Assembly: GCA_041397845.1 (NCBI GenBank)
Contig: JAWKVW010000002.1
Span: 1 to 64,000, forward strand
Length of the DNA: 64,000 nucleotides
Source of the DNA: JAKPQE01 sp041397845
GTDB taxonomy: Bacteria; Pseudomonadota; Alphaproteobacteria; Rhizobiales; JAKPQE01
Direction: 5' to 3'
Shown piece by piece: positions 1-9,194 of this stretch. Numbering within the stretch: the stretch's first letter is position 1; the number at the start of each line of letters is the position of its first letter. Below the pieces are notes generated by a model, which saw only the letters and a program-made list of their open reading frames with translations, did no database searches and was not told the origin of the DNA. Position numbers and translations under genes: made by a program.

Positions 1-244
1 GCAGCGCAAAGCCGAAACAGAAGACGATGTTGCGGGCGTCCTTGATGGCCGGGTCGATCGGGCCGTCAAATGCCCTGGTGTGGGCGAAGTGGTCGAAGAC
101 GCCGATGAGCGCGACCTTCTCGTTTTCGGCGATGCGGGTCTTCAGCACCTCGATGATGTCGTCGACCGACTTGCAGTCGGTTTCGGACTTCTTCAGCTCG
201 AGCATGAAGACCGGGTATTTTTCCTGCAAAAGCAATTGCTTCAT
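1..244 (-). CDS. Small conserved protein resembling DUF6858, cut by the left edge
   Basis: A leftward frame opens with ATG at 244 and stays open to base 1, so about 81 residues are visible and the C-terminus is missing. It starts MKQLLLQEKYPVFMLELKK and continues with a segment VALIGVFDHFAHTRAF. An AAGGATC Shine-Dalgarno sequence lies 8 bases upstream. The pattern (LLQEKYPVF near the start, a central DHFAHT) recalls the uncharacterised DUF6858 family; this is from memory, so the family name is tentative. It looks soluble, with no signal peptide. No function can be given. It runs in the same direction as the GGDEF-EAL gene downstream of its start, with about 180 bases between them. Confidence 0.55.
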   Translation of the reverse strand, partial: MKQLLLQEKYPVFMLELKKSETDCKSVDDIIEVLKTRIAENEKVALIGVFDHFAHTRAFDGPIDPAIKDARNIVFCFGFAL

Positions 245-424
245 CGATATCGGATCCTTGTTCCGGGGGAGAAAGAACGGGACCCATTTAATGCGCCGCG
301 GCGCGCCGGCAGGTGTGCTGATTGTCGCAGCCGGCAAGGCGCCGCAGGGGCGGTGGCCGAACCTCAAGGAAAACGGCCGCGCCTTGCGGGCACGGCCGTT
401 CGCTGAATTGCGGGATTTGATGGC

Positions 425-2527
425 TCAGGCGACGCGGATGGTCTTGCGGCCGCTTTCCGGGTCGATCTCGCCGTCGCTTTCGCCGGGGAGGCCGAGGTCG
501 AAATCAAGCTCCGGCTTGCCCTTGGCCGCCATCTCGCGAAGCTGGTCGGCCCACATGCCGGCGCGGGCCTCGGCCTCGGCAAAGAGCTCGTCGTGGTCGG
601 GCCCGTGCGGCAGGACTTCCTTGCCGCCTTCGGTCGCGGGCATGCCATAGAGGAAGCCCTGAACCTGGGTGCAGCCGCAGGAGCGCAGGAAGTCGGCCTG
701 CTCGGAAGTTTCCACGCCCTCGGCGGTGATCGTCATGTTCAGTGAATGGCCGAGGCTGACGATGGTGTTGACGATGGCGTTGGCGTCGCGGTCGCGATGG
801 AGGTTGTCGATGAAGGTCCGGTCGATCTTGATCTTGTCGAACGGGAAGCGCGACAGATAGCTGAGGCTCGAGTAGCCGGTGCCGAAGTCGTCCATGGCGA
901 TCGAGACGCCCAAGGCGCGCAACTCGTTGAGGACCGACAGGGTCGTGTCGGTGTTGCGCATCAGGAGGCCTTCGGTGATCTCGAGCTCGAGGCGGGCGGG
1001 ATCGAGGCCGGTCGAGGCAAGGGCGTTGCGCACCGTGCCGACGATGTCGTGATTGCGGAACTGGGCCGGCGACAGGTTGACGGCGATGCGGGCGTTGCCG
1101 GTCCAGCTCGCCGCGTCCTCGCAGGCGCGCTGCAGCACCCATTGGCCAATCTGGATGATGAGGCCGGATTCCTCGGCAACCGGAATGAAATTCGCCGGCG
1201 AGACCGGGCCATCCTCGGGGTGCACCCAGCGCAGCAGTGCCTCGTAGCCGGCAAGCTCGTTGGTCGTCAGGTCATATTGCGGCTGGTAGTGGAGCTGGAA
1301 CTGCTCGAGCTGCAGCGCCTGGCGCATGTCATGCTCGAGGCGGCGGCGCTTCTGCAGGGCGGCGTCCATTTCCGGCTCGAAGAAGCGGAAGGTGTTGCGG
1401 CCGTCGCCCTTGGCCCGATAGAGGGCAAGGTCGGCGTTTTTCAGGATTTCCTCGGAAGTGGCGCCATCGTCCGGGAAGATGGCGATGCCGATCGAGGTCG
1501 AGGTGGCAATGTCGTGGCCGTTGATCTGCACCGGCTCGACGAGCGCTTCGCAGAGACGCTGGGCGAGGGGGATCGTGTCCTCCATCTCGTCGAGGTCCTC
1601 GGCGACGACGGCGAATTCATCGCCGCCGAGACGGCCGATGACGTCGATTTCGCGGACGGCGGTGCGCAGGCGATTGGCAACGGTGCACAGCAGCGCATCG
1701 CCGACCGGATGGCCGAGCGTGTCGTTGACGTCCTTGAAGCGATCGAGATCGAGGCAAAGAACGGCGACCTTCTTGCCATGCCGCGACGACCGGTCGAGCG
1801 CCTCGGCCAGACGATCGTTGAACTGGACGCGGTTCGGCAGCTCGGTCAGGGCGTCGTGATGGGCGAGGTACTGGATCTCCGTCGAGGCCTTGCGGCGGTC
1901 CTCGATGCGGCGCCAGGCGATGAAGGTCGGCACCATGAAGGCGATCCAGAGGATGAAGGCGGTGAGGCTCGTCACGGTCTCGAAGGCGGCCGAGAAGATC
2001 GAGGCGGGCGCGGTCTGGTCGACGGTGACGACGACGGCGCCGACGCCCTCGGCGCCGAGATCAACCGGCGCATAGATGTCGGCGAAGCGGTGGTCCTGAC
2101 CGTCGATGTCGGCGTGGCGGCCAATGACGCCGAACTCGCCGGCAAGGGCAGCGGCAAGGGAGCCGGTGTCGGCGGTGTTTTCCGTGACGCTGGCACGCAG
2201 GCCCATGCCGAGATCGGGATTGCTCGAGACGATTTCCGCGCCGGCGGCGTCGTAGATGGTCACGGCCGAAATCGGCGCGAAGTTCAGGCCCTCGCGAATC
2301 TCATGCGAAAGACGCCAGCCGAGCGTGTCGGGATCGATGCGGCCGGCCCTGGCGACTTCCTCGCCGACGACATTCGACCAGTGCTGGCCGGTGTCCTCGG
2401 TTGCCGCGTCGATGACCCGCGTCGCAATGACGTCGGAGGACAGGTAGGTCGCGCCGATCGCCAGCAATCCCAAAAGGAACAGTGCGGCGAGCAGATATTG
2501 ATCGCGATCGTTGGTCTTCGAAAACAT
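425..2527 (-). CDS. Membrane-bound GGDEF-EAL protein (c-di-GMP turnover)
   Basis: A 700-residue inner-membrane protein. A first membrane segment (about 10-30), a periplasmic sensor-like region (about 31-185) and a second membrane segment (about 186-206) precede a GGDEF domain and an EAL domain. The cyclase signature GGDEF is intact at 301-305, and an RxxD inhibitory I-site lies at 292-295. The phosphodiesterase domain keeps E429-A-L, DDFGTG (546-551) and EGVE (603-606). Both domains therefore look catalytically competent, and the net direction cannot be predicted from sequence. The start at 2527 has an AAGGGGG-type ribosome site. An acidic tail of about 60 residues follows the EAL domain. Its role is synthesis and/or breakdown of cyclic di-GMP in response to a periplasmic or membrane signal. 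Confidence 0.93.
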   Translation of the reverse strand: MFSKTNDRDQYLLAALFLLGLLAIGATYLSSDVIATRVIDAATEDTGQHWSNVVGEEVARAGRIDPDTLGWRLSHEIREGLNFAPISAVTIYDAAGAEIVSSNPDLGMGLRASVTENTADTGSLAAALAGEFGVIGRHADIDGQDHRFADIYAPVDLGAEGVGAVVVTVDQTAPASIFSAAFETVTSLTAFILWIAFMVPTFIAWRRIEDRRKASTEIQYLAHHDALTELPNRVQFNDRLAEALDRSSRHGKKVAVLCLDLDRFKDVNDTLGHPVGDALLCTVANRLRTAVREIDVIGRLGGDEFAVVAEDLDEMEDTIPLAQRLCEALVEPVQINGHDIATSTSIGIAIFPDDGATSEEILKNADLALYRAKGDGRNTFRFFEPEMDAALQKRRRLEHDMRQALQLEQFQLHYQPQYDLTTNELAGYEALLRWVHPEDGPVSPANFIPVAEESGLIIQIGQWVLQRACEDAASWTGNARIAVNLSPAQFRNHDIVGTVRNALASTGLDPARLELEITEGLLMRNTDTTLSVLNELRALGVSIAMDDFGTGYSSLSYLSRFPFDKIKIDRTFIDNLHRDRDANAIVNTIVSLGHSLNMTITAEGVETSEQADFLRSCGCTQVQGFLYGMPATEGGKEVLPHGPDHDELFAEAEARAGMWADQLREMAAKGKPELDFDLGLPGESDGEIDPESGRKTIRVA

Positions 2528-2628
2528 TCCCGCCCCCTTCGGCCAGATGCCGGAGAGTAAGGCGGCTTTGCTTAAACTCCCGAAAACGATCGTGGTTAAT
2601 GGAACGGAAAGTTGGAAACGTCAGCGGT

Positions 2629-3510
2629 TCAGGGCCAGCGCACGACGGGCGGCATGGAGGAGAGGATAGACTCGACATTGCCGCCGGTCTTCAGGCCGAA
2701 AATCGTGCCGCGGTCATAGAGCAGATTGAATTCGACGTAGCGGCCGCGGCGGACGAGCTGTTCCTCGCGCTCGGCCTCGGTCCAGGGCTTGGCGAAATTG
2801 CGCTCGACGATGCCGGTGTAGACCGTCAGGAACTGCCGGCCGACGTCCCGGGTGAAGGCCAGGTCGGCGTCGAAATCGCCCGTATTCACATAATCATAGA
2901 AGATGCCGCCGATGCCGCGCGGCTCGTTGCGGTGCTTCAGGTGGAAATACTCGTCGCACCAGGCGGAAAACCTCGCGTGGTCGGCGACAGCCGGGTGGTC
3001 GTCGCAGGCCACTTTCATGAAGGCGTGAAAATCCCGCGCATCGACGTCGTCGCGGTGGCGCCGGGCATCGAGCATGGGCGTGAGGTCGGCGCCGCCGCCG
3101 AACCACTGCCGGGTGGTGACGACCATGCGGGTGTTCATGTGGACCGTCGGCACATGCGGGTTGAGAGGGTGGGCGATGAGCGAGATGCCGGCGGCCCAGA
3201 AGCGCGGGTCATCCTCGGCGCCGGGGATCTGGGCGCGGAATTCCGGGGCGAACTCGCCGAAAACGGCGGAGGTATGGACGCCGACCTTCTCGAACAGGCG
3301 ACCGCGCATCATCGACATGATGCCGCCGCCGCCCGGCGCGCCGGTGTGGTCGGTGCGGGCCCAGGGCTTGCGCTCGAATCGTCCGGCCGGGGCCGCGTAA
3401 AGGTCCGGGGCGCGGTCCTCCAGTTCCTCGAATGCGGCGCAGATCGTGTCGCGCAGCTCGCCGAACCAGGTCGTGGCGCGTTCCTTCCGGGTGTCAAGGT
3501 CGGGAAGCAT
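2629..3510 (-). CDS. hemF: Oxygen-dependent coproporphyrinogen III oxidase
   Basis: A 293-residue cytosolic enzyme that converts coproporphyrinogen III to protoporphyrinogen IX with O2, a late step of haem (and bacteriochlorophyll) synthesis. Family features are all present: GGGGIMSMMRG near 60, HMNTR near 124, WFGGGADLTP, HLKHRNEPRGIGGIFYD and the C-terminal VEFNLLYDRGT. The length matches the family (about 300). ATG 3510 is preceded by AAGGATG. It lies alone between the GGDEF-EAL gene (same strand, about 100 bases away) and the divergent cytochrome b561 gene. Confidence 0.96.
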   Translation of the reverse strand: MLPDLDTRKERATTWFGELRDTICAAFEELEDRAPDLYAAPAGRFERKPWARTDHTGAPGGGGIMSMMRGRLFEKVGVHTSAVFGEFAPEFRAQIPGAEDDPRFWAAGISLIAHPLNPHVPTVHMNTRMVVTTRQWFGGGADLTPMLDARRHRDDVDARDFHAFMKVACDDHPAVADHARFSAWCDEYFHLKHRNEPRGIGGIFYDYVNTGDFDADLAFTRDVGRQFLTVYTGIVERNFAKPWTEAEREEQLVRRGRYVEFNLLYDRGTIFGLKTGGNVESILSSMPPVVRWP

Positions 3511-3632
3511 CGGGCGGCATCCTTCTTTGGCGGCTGACAGCTTCGCGTCAGCCAGCGGGGCGCATGGTCGAGCCGACAGGAGCGGCGGCGAGACGCCAGC
3601 CGTCCAATTTCAGAGGATCGAGGAAATAGACC

Positions 3633-4187
3633 ATGCGTGTCATTCCGCAAGAGCATAGCAACACGGCAAAGTGGCTGCACTGGCTGGTGGCCGGACTCAT
3701 CGCCGTCGTCTTTCCGCTTGGTCTCGTCATGGCCGACATGCCGCGCGGCGAACTGAAGGGGCTGATGATCGACACGCACGAGCTGCTCGGCGTTGCGGTG
3801 TTCGTGTTCGCCGTCGTGCGGCTGGCGCGGCGCGCCATTGCCGGCTCGCCGGAGCCGACGGGCGGCTCGGCGCTGGAGCGGACCATCGCCAGCGCCATGC
3901 ACACGGCACTCTACATCCTGCTGCTGGCGCTGCCGCTGATCGGCTGGGCGCTCGTCTCGGCGGGCGGCCACCAGATCGAGCTTGGGCCGATCGCGCTGCC
4001 GGCCCTCATCGGCCCGAATGAAGAATTGAAGGAAGGTCTCGACGAGCTGCACGAGCTTGCGGCATGGTTCCTCGTCGGACTTGCAGTTCTTCATGCGGCA
4101 GCAGCGGTCAAGCATCATGTATTCGACCATGATGACACGCTGGTGCGGATGCTTCCCTGGCGCCGGACGGCCGTTTCCGGTCAGTAA
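3633..4187 (+). CDS. Cytochrome b561 family protein
   Basis: A 184-residue protein with four predicted transmembrane helices and the conserved histidines of the bacterial b561 family: NTAKWLHWLVAG in helix 1, DTHELLG in helix 2, MHTALY at helix 3 and the C-terminal VLHAAAAVKHHVFDHD. Family members bind two b haems in the inner membrane and move electrons between quinol and periplasmic acceptors, sometimes superoxide. The C-terminal phrase with several histidines followed by LVRMLPW is typical. A GAGGAA ribosome site precedes ATG 3633. It diverges from hemF with about 120 bases between starts. Confidence 0.92.
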   Translation: MRVIPQEHSNTAKWLHWLVAGLIAVVFPLGLVMADMPRGELKGLMIDTHELLGVAVFVFAVVRLARRAIAGSPEPTGGSALERTIASAMHTALYILLLALPLIGWALVSAGGHQIELGPIALPALIGPNEELKEGLDELHELAAWFLVGLAVLHAAAAVKHHVFDHDDTLVRMLPWRRTAVSGQ

Positions 4188-4406
4188 ATCTTCGTTCGGA
4201 TTGCGGGCGCGTCGCCGGATATTGCTGGCGCCGCGCCCGGCGGTTGCATGTAAATCTGAATCGTATCATCAAATATGTTGGAAACTATTCTTTAAAGTTA
4301 ACTTGAGCAGACGTAGTATTTAACCTTAACCCGAAGCATTTGTTTCGTTTTTTCTTGAACGTGCTACCTGTCATCCGAGAGGTTCTGTCTCAAGAGGCGA
4401 GGCGGC

Positions 4407-5548
4407 ATGACTGAACTGGCAATCGACGGGAAAGTGGCAGCGGGTGCTGTCGTCAAGGCGGCGCAGCTTCGCTACGCGCCGTTCGGGGCCTTGCGCCTCG
4501 GGCTGGCGCTGCTGGTGCTGTTGCAGCATGCGGCGGCCCAGGTTGCCCCGGCCTCGATTGCCGGCATGGTCGGACCGGTCGAGCCGGGTTCGATCGCCGT
4601 CTATGCGTTCTTCGTCCTGTCGGGCTACATCATCGCCGAGGCCGGCGAGAAGATCTATTCCGGCCGGCCGTTCGCCTTCATCGCGAACCGGCTCCTGCGC
4701 ATCGTGCCGACCTATGTCGTCGGCTTCTTCTTCCTGACGCTGCTGGCGTTCGGGCTGCTGGCCGCCGGCTATCCGATGCCGGTCGAGGGCAAGGTCGCGC
4801 CCGAGCTTGCGCATCTGGCGGAGCCGGCGTTCTACATCGCCAATCTGCTTGCCGTGTTTCCCTATCTGCACGGCCTTGCCGACCCGGCGCAGCCGCTGCT
4901 GGTGCCGATCATCTGGGCGGTGCGGATCGAACTTTTCTTCTATCTCGTTTTCTTTGCGGCAATCGCCATCTCGACCTATGGCCGCCAGCCGTTGAATCGC
5001 GTGCTGTTCTTCCTCGGGCTTCTGGCGATAGCGAGCTGGCTTGTCGCAACGCCGGGCTCGCTTCTTTCCAACGTGCCGTTCTTCGTCATCGGTGTTGCAT
5101 TGCAGCGCATGCCGGTGAACCAGGGGAAGGCATGTGGACGGGCGCCACTGCCTTTGCCTTCATGCTGGCGGGGCTGATCGTGTCGCTGGCGCAGATCGTC
5201 GGTCTCGACACGACCATTGCCGGCACGACGATGCACCGCATTCCGCTGCTCGAGGCGGCGCTGTTCCTCGGCCTCTTCTCGGCGTTCGTCGTCTGCGCGA
5301 TCAAGCCGATCGACGGCGGCTCGGCCGCGGCAGGGCTCGACCGCAAGCTCGGCGAGCTGACCTATCCGCTGTACATCAACCACATGCTGCCGGTTTATCT
5401 GGTCATGGCGCTGACCGGGACGCGGACGATGTCCACCTTCGTCATCGCGATGATGGCCGGCATCCTCGTTTCCTACATCATCGCGCGCGAAAGCGAGCCG
5501 AAGATCGCGCAGCTTCGCGATCTCGTCCGCGGCCGACGGCTCGGCTAA
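4407..5548 (+). pseudogene. Acyltransferase 3-like membrane protein, frame broken near 5123-5126
   Basis: The N-terminal part (4407 to about 5126) and the C-terminal part (to 5548) lie in two frames of one gene. The first encodes a multi-pass protein with PFGALRLGLALLVLLQHAAA, a FFVLSGYI motif and RLLRIVPTYVV, as in acyltransferase family 3 (OafA/NodX type) proteins. The second continues with hydrophobic helices ending in LGELTYPLYINHM, the usual late motif of the same family. One extra G in the GGGG run at 5123-5126 would restore a single frame reading VNQGEGMWTGATAFAFML. Such proteins O-acylate surface glycans, for example LPS or exopolysaccharide. It is either a real inactivation or a homopolymer sequence error. 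Confidence 0.85.
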
Positions 5549-6039
5549 CCGACAGCCGGATCGTTCGCAACAGCGCCGGGATCGGGGGCAAGACCGGTCT
5601 GGCGCAATGCCTCGCCGGTCACCATGGCGCAGGCGAGCGCGACATTGAGCGAGCGCCGGCCGGCGAGCATCGGGATCAGCAGGCGGGCATCGACCTCGCC
5701 GTGGACCTCGTCGGGAACGCCGGCGCTCTCGCGCCCCATCATCAGCACATCATCGGTCCGAAAGGCGAAATCGAGATAGGGTGTCGCCGCTGCCGTCGTC
5801 AGCAGCACGAGGCGGGGCGCGCCGTTTTCGGCAAGCCAGCGGCGATAGGCGCCATAAGAGGCATGGCGATGGACGGTCGCCTGCTCGACGTAGTCCATCC
5901 CGGCGCGGCGGAAGGCCTTGTCGGTCAGGTGAAAGCCGGCCGGCTCGAGGATGTCGACGGGCAAGCCGAGGCAGGCGGCCAAGCGGATGATCGTAGCCGC
6001 ATTCTGCGGAATATCCGGCTCGTAAAGCGCGATTCGCAT
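5545..6039 (-). CDS. trmL: tRNA (cytidine(34)-2'-O)-methyltransferase
   Basis: A 164-residue SPOUT-class enzyme that methylates the ribose of the wobble base in tRNA-Leu isoacceptors. It begins MRIALYEPDIPQNAATIIRL, and the knotted cofactor-binding end reads GRESAGVP, RLLIPM and RSLNVALACAMVTGEALRQ, all typical of TrmL. I place the start at 6039, where the family starts and where GGGAAAA lies just upstream; the frame stays open another 23 codons upstream with no homology. Its end overlaps the last 4 bases of the convergent acyltransferase. Confidence 0.94.
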   Translation of the reverse strand: MRIALYEPDIPQNAATIIRLAACLGLPVDILEPAGFHLTDKAFRRAGMDYVEQATVHRHASYGAYRRWLAENGAPRLVLLTTAAATPYLDFAFRTDDVLMMGRESAGVPDEVHGEVDARLLIPMLAGRRSLNVALACAMVTGEALRQTGLAPDPGAVANDPAVG

Positions 6040-6360
6040 GCATTTTTCCCGATGTGCGGTGGATAAAATCCGGCGACCTGCAATTTCGTCAGTCAATTTC
6101 CAGATCATATTCGAATGTGATGCGACAATCTGCCCCTGTTATCCCACACGAGACTGGACAAGCTCCAAGAAGGGTGAGAGAAACGCTCCCCACAGGGGGG
6201 AATTCGTTAAAGACCAGGGCGGGGCAGGGGCGACAGCCCGCGCGCGATTTCCTCCGAAGTGTCGTATTCCATGGCCCTCCGTCATGCGCTTAAAAGAGCG
6301 TCACGGAGAGGGTGATCGCGGATTCCAGCTCCGCGTCATTGCAAGAGGATGTGATCGAAG
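6040..6360. other. Divergent intergenic region between trmL and petA
   Basis: No credible gene lies in these 321 bases. They must hold the promoters of trmL (leftward) and the bc1 operon (rightward). A possible leader hairpin sits at 6277-6308, 53 bases before petA: arms CTCCGT/ACGGAG with an inner CGCT/AGCG. I do not recognise a specific operator. Confidence 0.5.
6277..6308 (+). promoter_or_regulatory. Stem-loop in the leader of the bc1 operon
   Basis: CTCCGT (6277-6282) pairs with ACGGAG (6303-6308), and inside it CGCT (6287-6290) pairs with AGCG (6297-6300) around a TAAAAG loop. There is no U-run, so it is not an intrinsic terminator. It could stabilise the mRNA or be part of an operator; the role is unknown. 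Confidence 0.3.
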
Positions 6361-6921
6361 ATGTCGACAATCGATACGGCAGAGCCGAACCGTCGCGACT
6401 TCCTGTTCATCGCCACCGGTGCCGTCGCCGCCGTTGGTGTCGCCGCCGTTGCCTGGCCCTTCATCGACCAGATGAATCCGGACGCCTCGGCGCTGGCGCT
6501 GGCCTCGATCGAGGTCGATGTCGGTGCGGTCGCGGAAGGCCAGAGCATCACCGTCAAGTGGCGTGGCAAGCCGATCTTCATCCGCAACCGCACGGCGGCC
6601 GAGATCGAAGAAGCCAAGGCCGTTCCGATGAGCGACCTGAAGGACACCGCCGCCCGCAACCCGAACGTTGCGGCCGACGCGGACGCCAGCGACAACAATC
6701 GCTCGGCTCCCGGCAACGAGGCCTACCTGATCATGATCGGCGTTTGCACGCATCTTGGCTGCGTGCCGCTCGGCCAGTCGGGTGACTATCACGGCTGGTT
6801 CTGCCCGTGCCACGGCTCGCACTACGATACGGCCGGCCGTATCCGCAAGGGCCCGGCGCCGGAGAACCTCTACGTGCCGCCGTACCAGTTCGTCTCCGAC
6901 ACCACGATCAAGATCGGCTGA
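6361..6921 (+). CDS. petA: Ubiquinol-cytochrome c reductase, Rieske iron-sulfur subunit
   Basis: A 186-residue subunit of the cytochrome bc1 complex. It accepts one electron from quinol at the Qo site and passes it to cytochrome c1. The N-terminus carries a Tat-type signal anchor: NRRDFLFIATG then a hydrophobic stretch to about 35. The 2Fe-2S cluster ligands are C129-T-H131 with C134 (CTHLGC) and C148-P-C150-H151 (CPCHGSH). It is the first gene of petA-petB-petC, separated from petB by 43 bases. An AGAGGA sequence lies upstream of ATG 6361. Confidence 0.98.
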   Translation: MSTIDTAEPNRRDFLFIATGAVAAVGVAAVAWPFIDQMNPDASALALASIEVDVGAVAEGQSITVKWRGKPIFIRNRTAAEIEEAKAVPMSDLKDTAARNPNVAADADASDNNRSAPGNEAYLIMIGVCTHLGCVPLGQSGDYHGWFCPCHGSHYDTAGRIRKGPAPENLYVPPYQFVSDTTIKIG

Positions 6922-6964
6922 CGCGCTTTCGCCGCAAGTCGAACTCCTAGGCGAGGACAACCTG

Positions 6965-8242
6965 ATGAGTGGACATTCGACCTTTCAGCCGAAGAACCGG
7001 GTCGTGAAATGGGTTGAAGAGCGGTTGCCGATCTTCAGCCTGATGCACGGCCAGTTCATCGCTTTTCCGACCCCGAAGAACCTCAATTACTGGTGGACCT
7101 TCGGCGGCATCCTTTCCGTGATGCTCGTGGTGCAGATCGTGACCGGCATCGTGCTGGTCATGCATTACGCGCCGAACACGATGGTGGCGTTCGACTCGAT
7201 CGAGCACATCATGCGCGACGTGAACTGGGGCTGGCTGCTGCGCTACCTCCATTCGAACGGCGCCTCGATGTTCTTCATCGCGGTCTACATTCACATCTTC
7301 CGTGGTCTTTATTACGGGTCCTACAAGTCGCCGCGCGAGATCCTGTGGATTCTCGGCGTCGTCATCTATCTCCTGATGATGGCGACCGGCTTCATGGGCT
7401 ACGTGCTTCCCTGGGGCCAGATGAGCTTCTGGGGCGCGACCGTCATCACCAACCTGTTCTCGGCCATCCCGCTCGTCGGCGAGACGATCGTGACCTGGCT
7501 GTGGGGCGGCTTCTCGGTCGACAACCCGACGCTGAACCGCTTCTTCTCGCTGCACTATCTGCTGCCGTTCATCCTTGCCGCCGTCGTCGGCCTGCATGTC
7601 TGGGCGCTGCATGTCGTCGGCCAGAACAACCCGGCCGGCGTCGAGCCCAAGTCGGAGAAGGACACGGTTCCGTTCACGCCGTTCGCTACCCTCAAGGACG
7701 GCTTCGGCATCATCGCGTTCCTGATTTTCTATAGCTGGTTCGTGTTCTACCTGCCGAACTACCTCGGCCATCCGGACAACTACACGCTGGCCAATCCGCT
7801 GAAGACGCCGGCCCACATCGTGCCGGAGTGGTACTACCTGCCGTTCTACGCGATCCTGCGCGCCATTCCGGACAAGCTCGGCGGCGTCATCGCGATGTTC
7901 GCGGCGATCCTCGTGCTGTTCTTCCTGCCGTGGCTCGACACCTCGAAGGTCCGTTCGACCCGCTATCGCCCGCTGTACAAGCAGTTCTTCTGGGTGCTGG
8001 TGGTCGTTTCGGTGCTGCTCGGCTGGCTCGGCGCCAAGCCGGCGGAAGGCATCTACGTCATCCTGGCGCGGATCTGCACGGTCTATTACTTCGCCCACTT
8101 CCTGGTGATCCTGCCGCTGCTCGGCCTCATCGAGAAGCCGAAGCCGCTGCCGGCCTCCATTTCGGAAGCGGTCCTGGCCAAGCACAAGGGCGGGGCGGGC
8201 GCCGCAAGCGCTGCTGCCAATGCACCGGAAACGCGTGGCTGA
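6965..8242 (+). CDS. petB: Ubiquinol-cytochrome c reductase, cytochrome b subunit
   Basis: A 425-residue eight-helix membrane subunit that holds haems bL and bH and the two quinone sites of the bc1 complex. The sequence shows the paired haem histidines in helices B and D (RYLHSNGASMFF, HIFRGLYYGSY; LPFILAAVVGLHVWALH), the Qo motif GYVLPWGQMSFWGA and PEWYYLPFYAILR. The ORF is open further upstream, but homology begins at ATG 6965 (MSGHSTFQPKN). Cytochrome b and c1 are separate genes here, unlike the fused fbcH of Bradyrhizobium. petC follows after 24 bases. Confidence 0.98.
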   Translation: MSGHSTFQPKNRVVKWVEERLPIFSLMHGQFIAFPTPKNLNYWWTFGGILSVMLVVQIVTGIVLVMHYAPNTMVAFDSIEHIMRDVNWGWLLRYLHSNGASMFFIAVYIHIFRGLYYGSYKSPREILWILGVVIYLLMMATGFMGYVLPWGQMSFWGATVITNLFSAIPLVGETIVTWLWGGFSVDNPTLNRFFSLHYLLPFILAAVVGLHVWALHVVGQNNPAGVEPKSEKDTVPFTPFATLKDGFGIIAFLIFYSWFVFYLPNYLGHPDNYTLANPLKTPAHIVPEWYYLPFYAILRAIPDKLGGVIAMFAAILVLFFLPWLDTSKVRSTRYRPLYKQFFWVLVVVSVLLGWLGAKPAEGIYVILARICTVYYFAHFLVILPLLGLIEKPKPLPASISEAVLAKHKGGAGAASAAANAPETRG

Positions 8243-8266
8243 TCGGGCGAGACGGGAGTCAAGGCA

Positions 8267-9124
8267 ATGAAAAATCGCATTCTCTCTGTCCTCGGCGGTG
8301 CTCTGGCGGTTGCCGGCATCACCCTGGTGCTCGGCATGAGCAATGGCGCGCTCGCCTCCGGCGGCGGTCATTCGCCCGAAAAGCAGTCCTGGAGCTTTGC
8401 CGGCCCCTTCGGCCATTACGACAAGGCCCAGTTGCAGCGCGGCTTCCAGGTCTTCAAGGAGATCTGCTCGGGCTGCCACAGCATGAAGTACGTGGCGTTC
8501 CGCAATCTCGCCCAGCCGGGCGGTCCGGAACTCACCGAGGATGAGGCCAAGGCGATCGCGGCCGAATATTCGGTGATGGACGGCCCGAACGCCGATGGCG
8601 AGATGTTCGAGCGCCCGGCCAAGCTGTCGGACCGCTGGCCGAGCCCGTTCCCGAACGACGAGGCCGCCAAGGTCGCCAACAGCGGCGCCGTGCCGCCGGA
8701 CTTCTCGCTCCTTGCCAAGGCGCGTGCGCCGGAGCGCGGCTTCCCCTGGTTCGTGTTCGACATCTTCACGACCTATCAGGAGAACGGCCCGGACTACATC
8801 TACGCGCTGCTGCACGGCTATCATGACGAAGCCCCGCATGGCGTCGAGATCCCGGACGGTCTCTACTACAACGCCTACTTTGTCGGCGGTCCGGCCATCG
8901 CCATGGCCAAGCCGATCGACGATGGCATGGTCGAGTATGCGGACGGCACCGAGCCGACCCTCGAGAACTACTCCAAGGACGTTGCCGCGTTCATGATGTG
9001 GGCTGCCGAGCCCAGCCTGAACAAGCGCAAGAAGGTCGGCACCGCCGCGATCCTTTACCTGATCGTGCTCGCCGGTCTCGTCTACCTTGCCAAGCGCCGG
9101 GTCTGGTCGAGCGTCGACCATTGA
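8267..9124 (+). CDS. petC: Ubiquinol-cytochrome c reductase, cytochrome c1 subunit
   Basis: A 285-residue cytochrome c1. It has an N-terminal signal sequence (to about residue 30, ALASGGG), a single haem-binding C67-S-G-C70-H71 motif and a C-terminal membrane anchor (about 258-278, ILYLIVLAGLVYLA). It receives the electron from the Rieske centre and reduces a soluble or membrane cytochrome c in the periplasm. It is the last gene of the operon and is followed by a strong intrinsic terminator. Confidence 0.97.
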   Translation: MKNRILSVLGGALAVAGITLVLGMSNGALASGGGHSPEKQSWSFAGPFGHYDKAQLQRGFQVFKEICSGCHSMKYVAFRNLAQPGGPELTEDEAKAIAAEYSVMDGPNADGEMFERPAKLSDRWPSPFPNDEAAKVANSGAVPPDFSLLAKARAPERGFPWFVFDIFTTYQENGPDYIYALLHGYHDEAPHGVEIPDGLYYNAYFVGGPAIAMAKPIDDGMVEYADGTEPTLENYSKDVAAFMMWAAEPSLNKRKKVGTAAILYLIVLAGLVYLAKRRVWSSVDH

Positions 9125-9144
9125 CGGCTGGTTGCATAAATCGG

Positions 9145-9172
9145 AAAAGGGCTCCCGACGGAGCCCTTTTTT
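9145..9172 (+). terminator. Rho-independent terminator of the bc1 operon
   Basis: AAAAGGGCTCC (9145-9155), a CGAC loop and GGAGCCC followed by six T (9160-9172) form a strong hairpin with a U-run, 20 bases after petC. Confidence 0.93.
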
Positions 9173-9194
9173 GTTGCGGTGGAGGGAATGGACG

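Noticed and set aside
746..2560. A 604-codon rightward open frame opposite the GGDEF-EAL gene
   Set aside because: It is the antisense image of a high-GC coding region, rich in G, A, E, D, V and R and without any domain; the minus strand encodes a clear GGDEF-EAL protein.
5086..5140. Programmed -1 ribosomal frameshift in the acyltransferase
   Set aside because: There is no X XXY YYZ slippery heptamer or convincing downstream structure; a missing G in GGGG explains it more simply.
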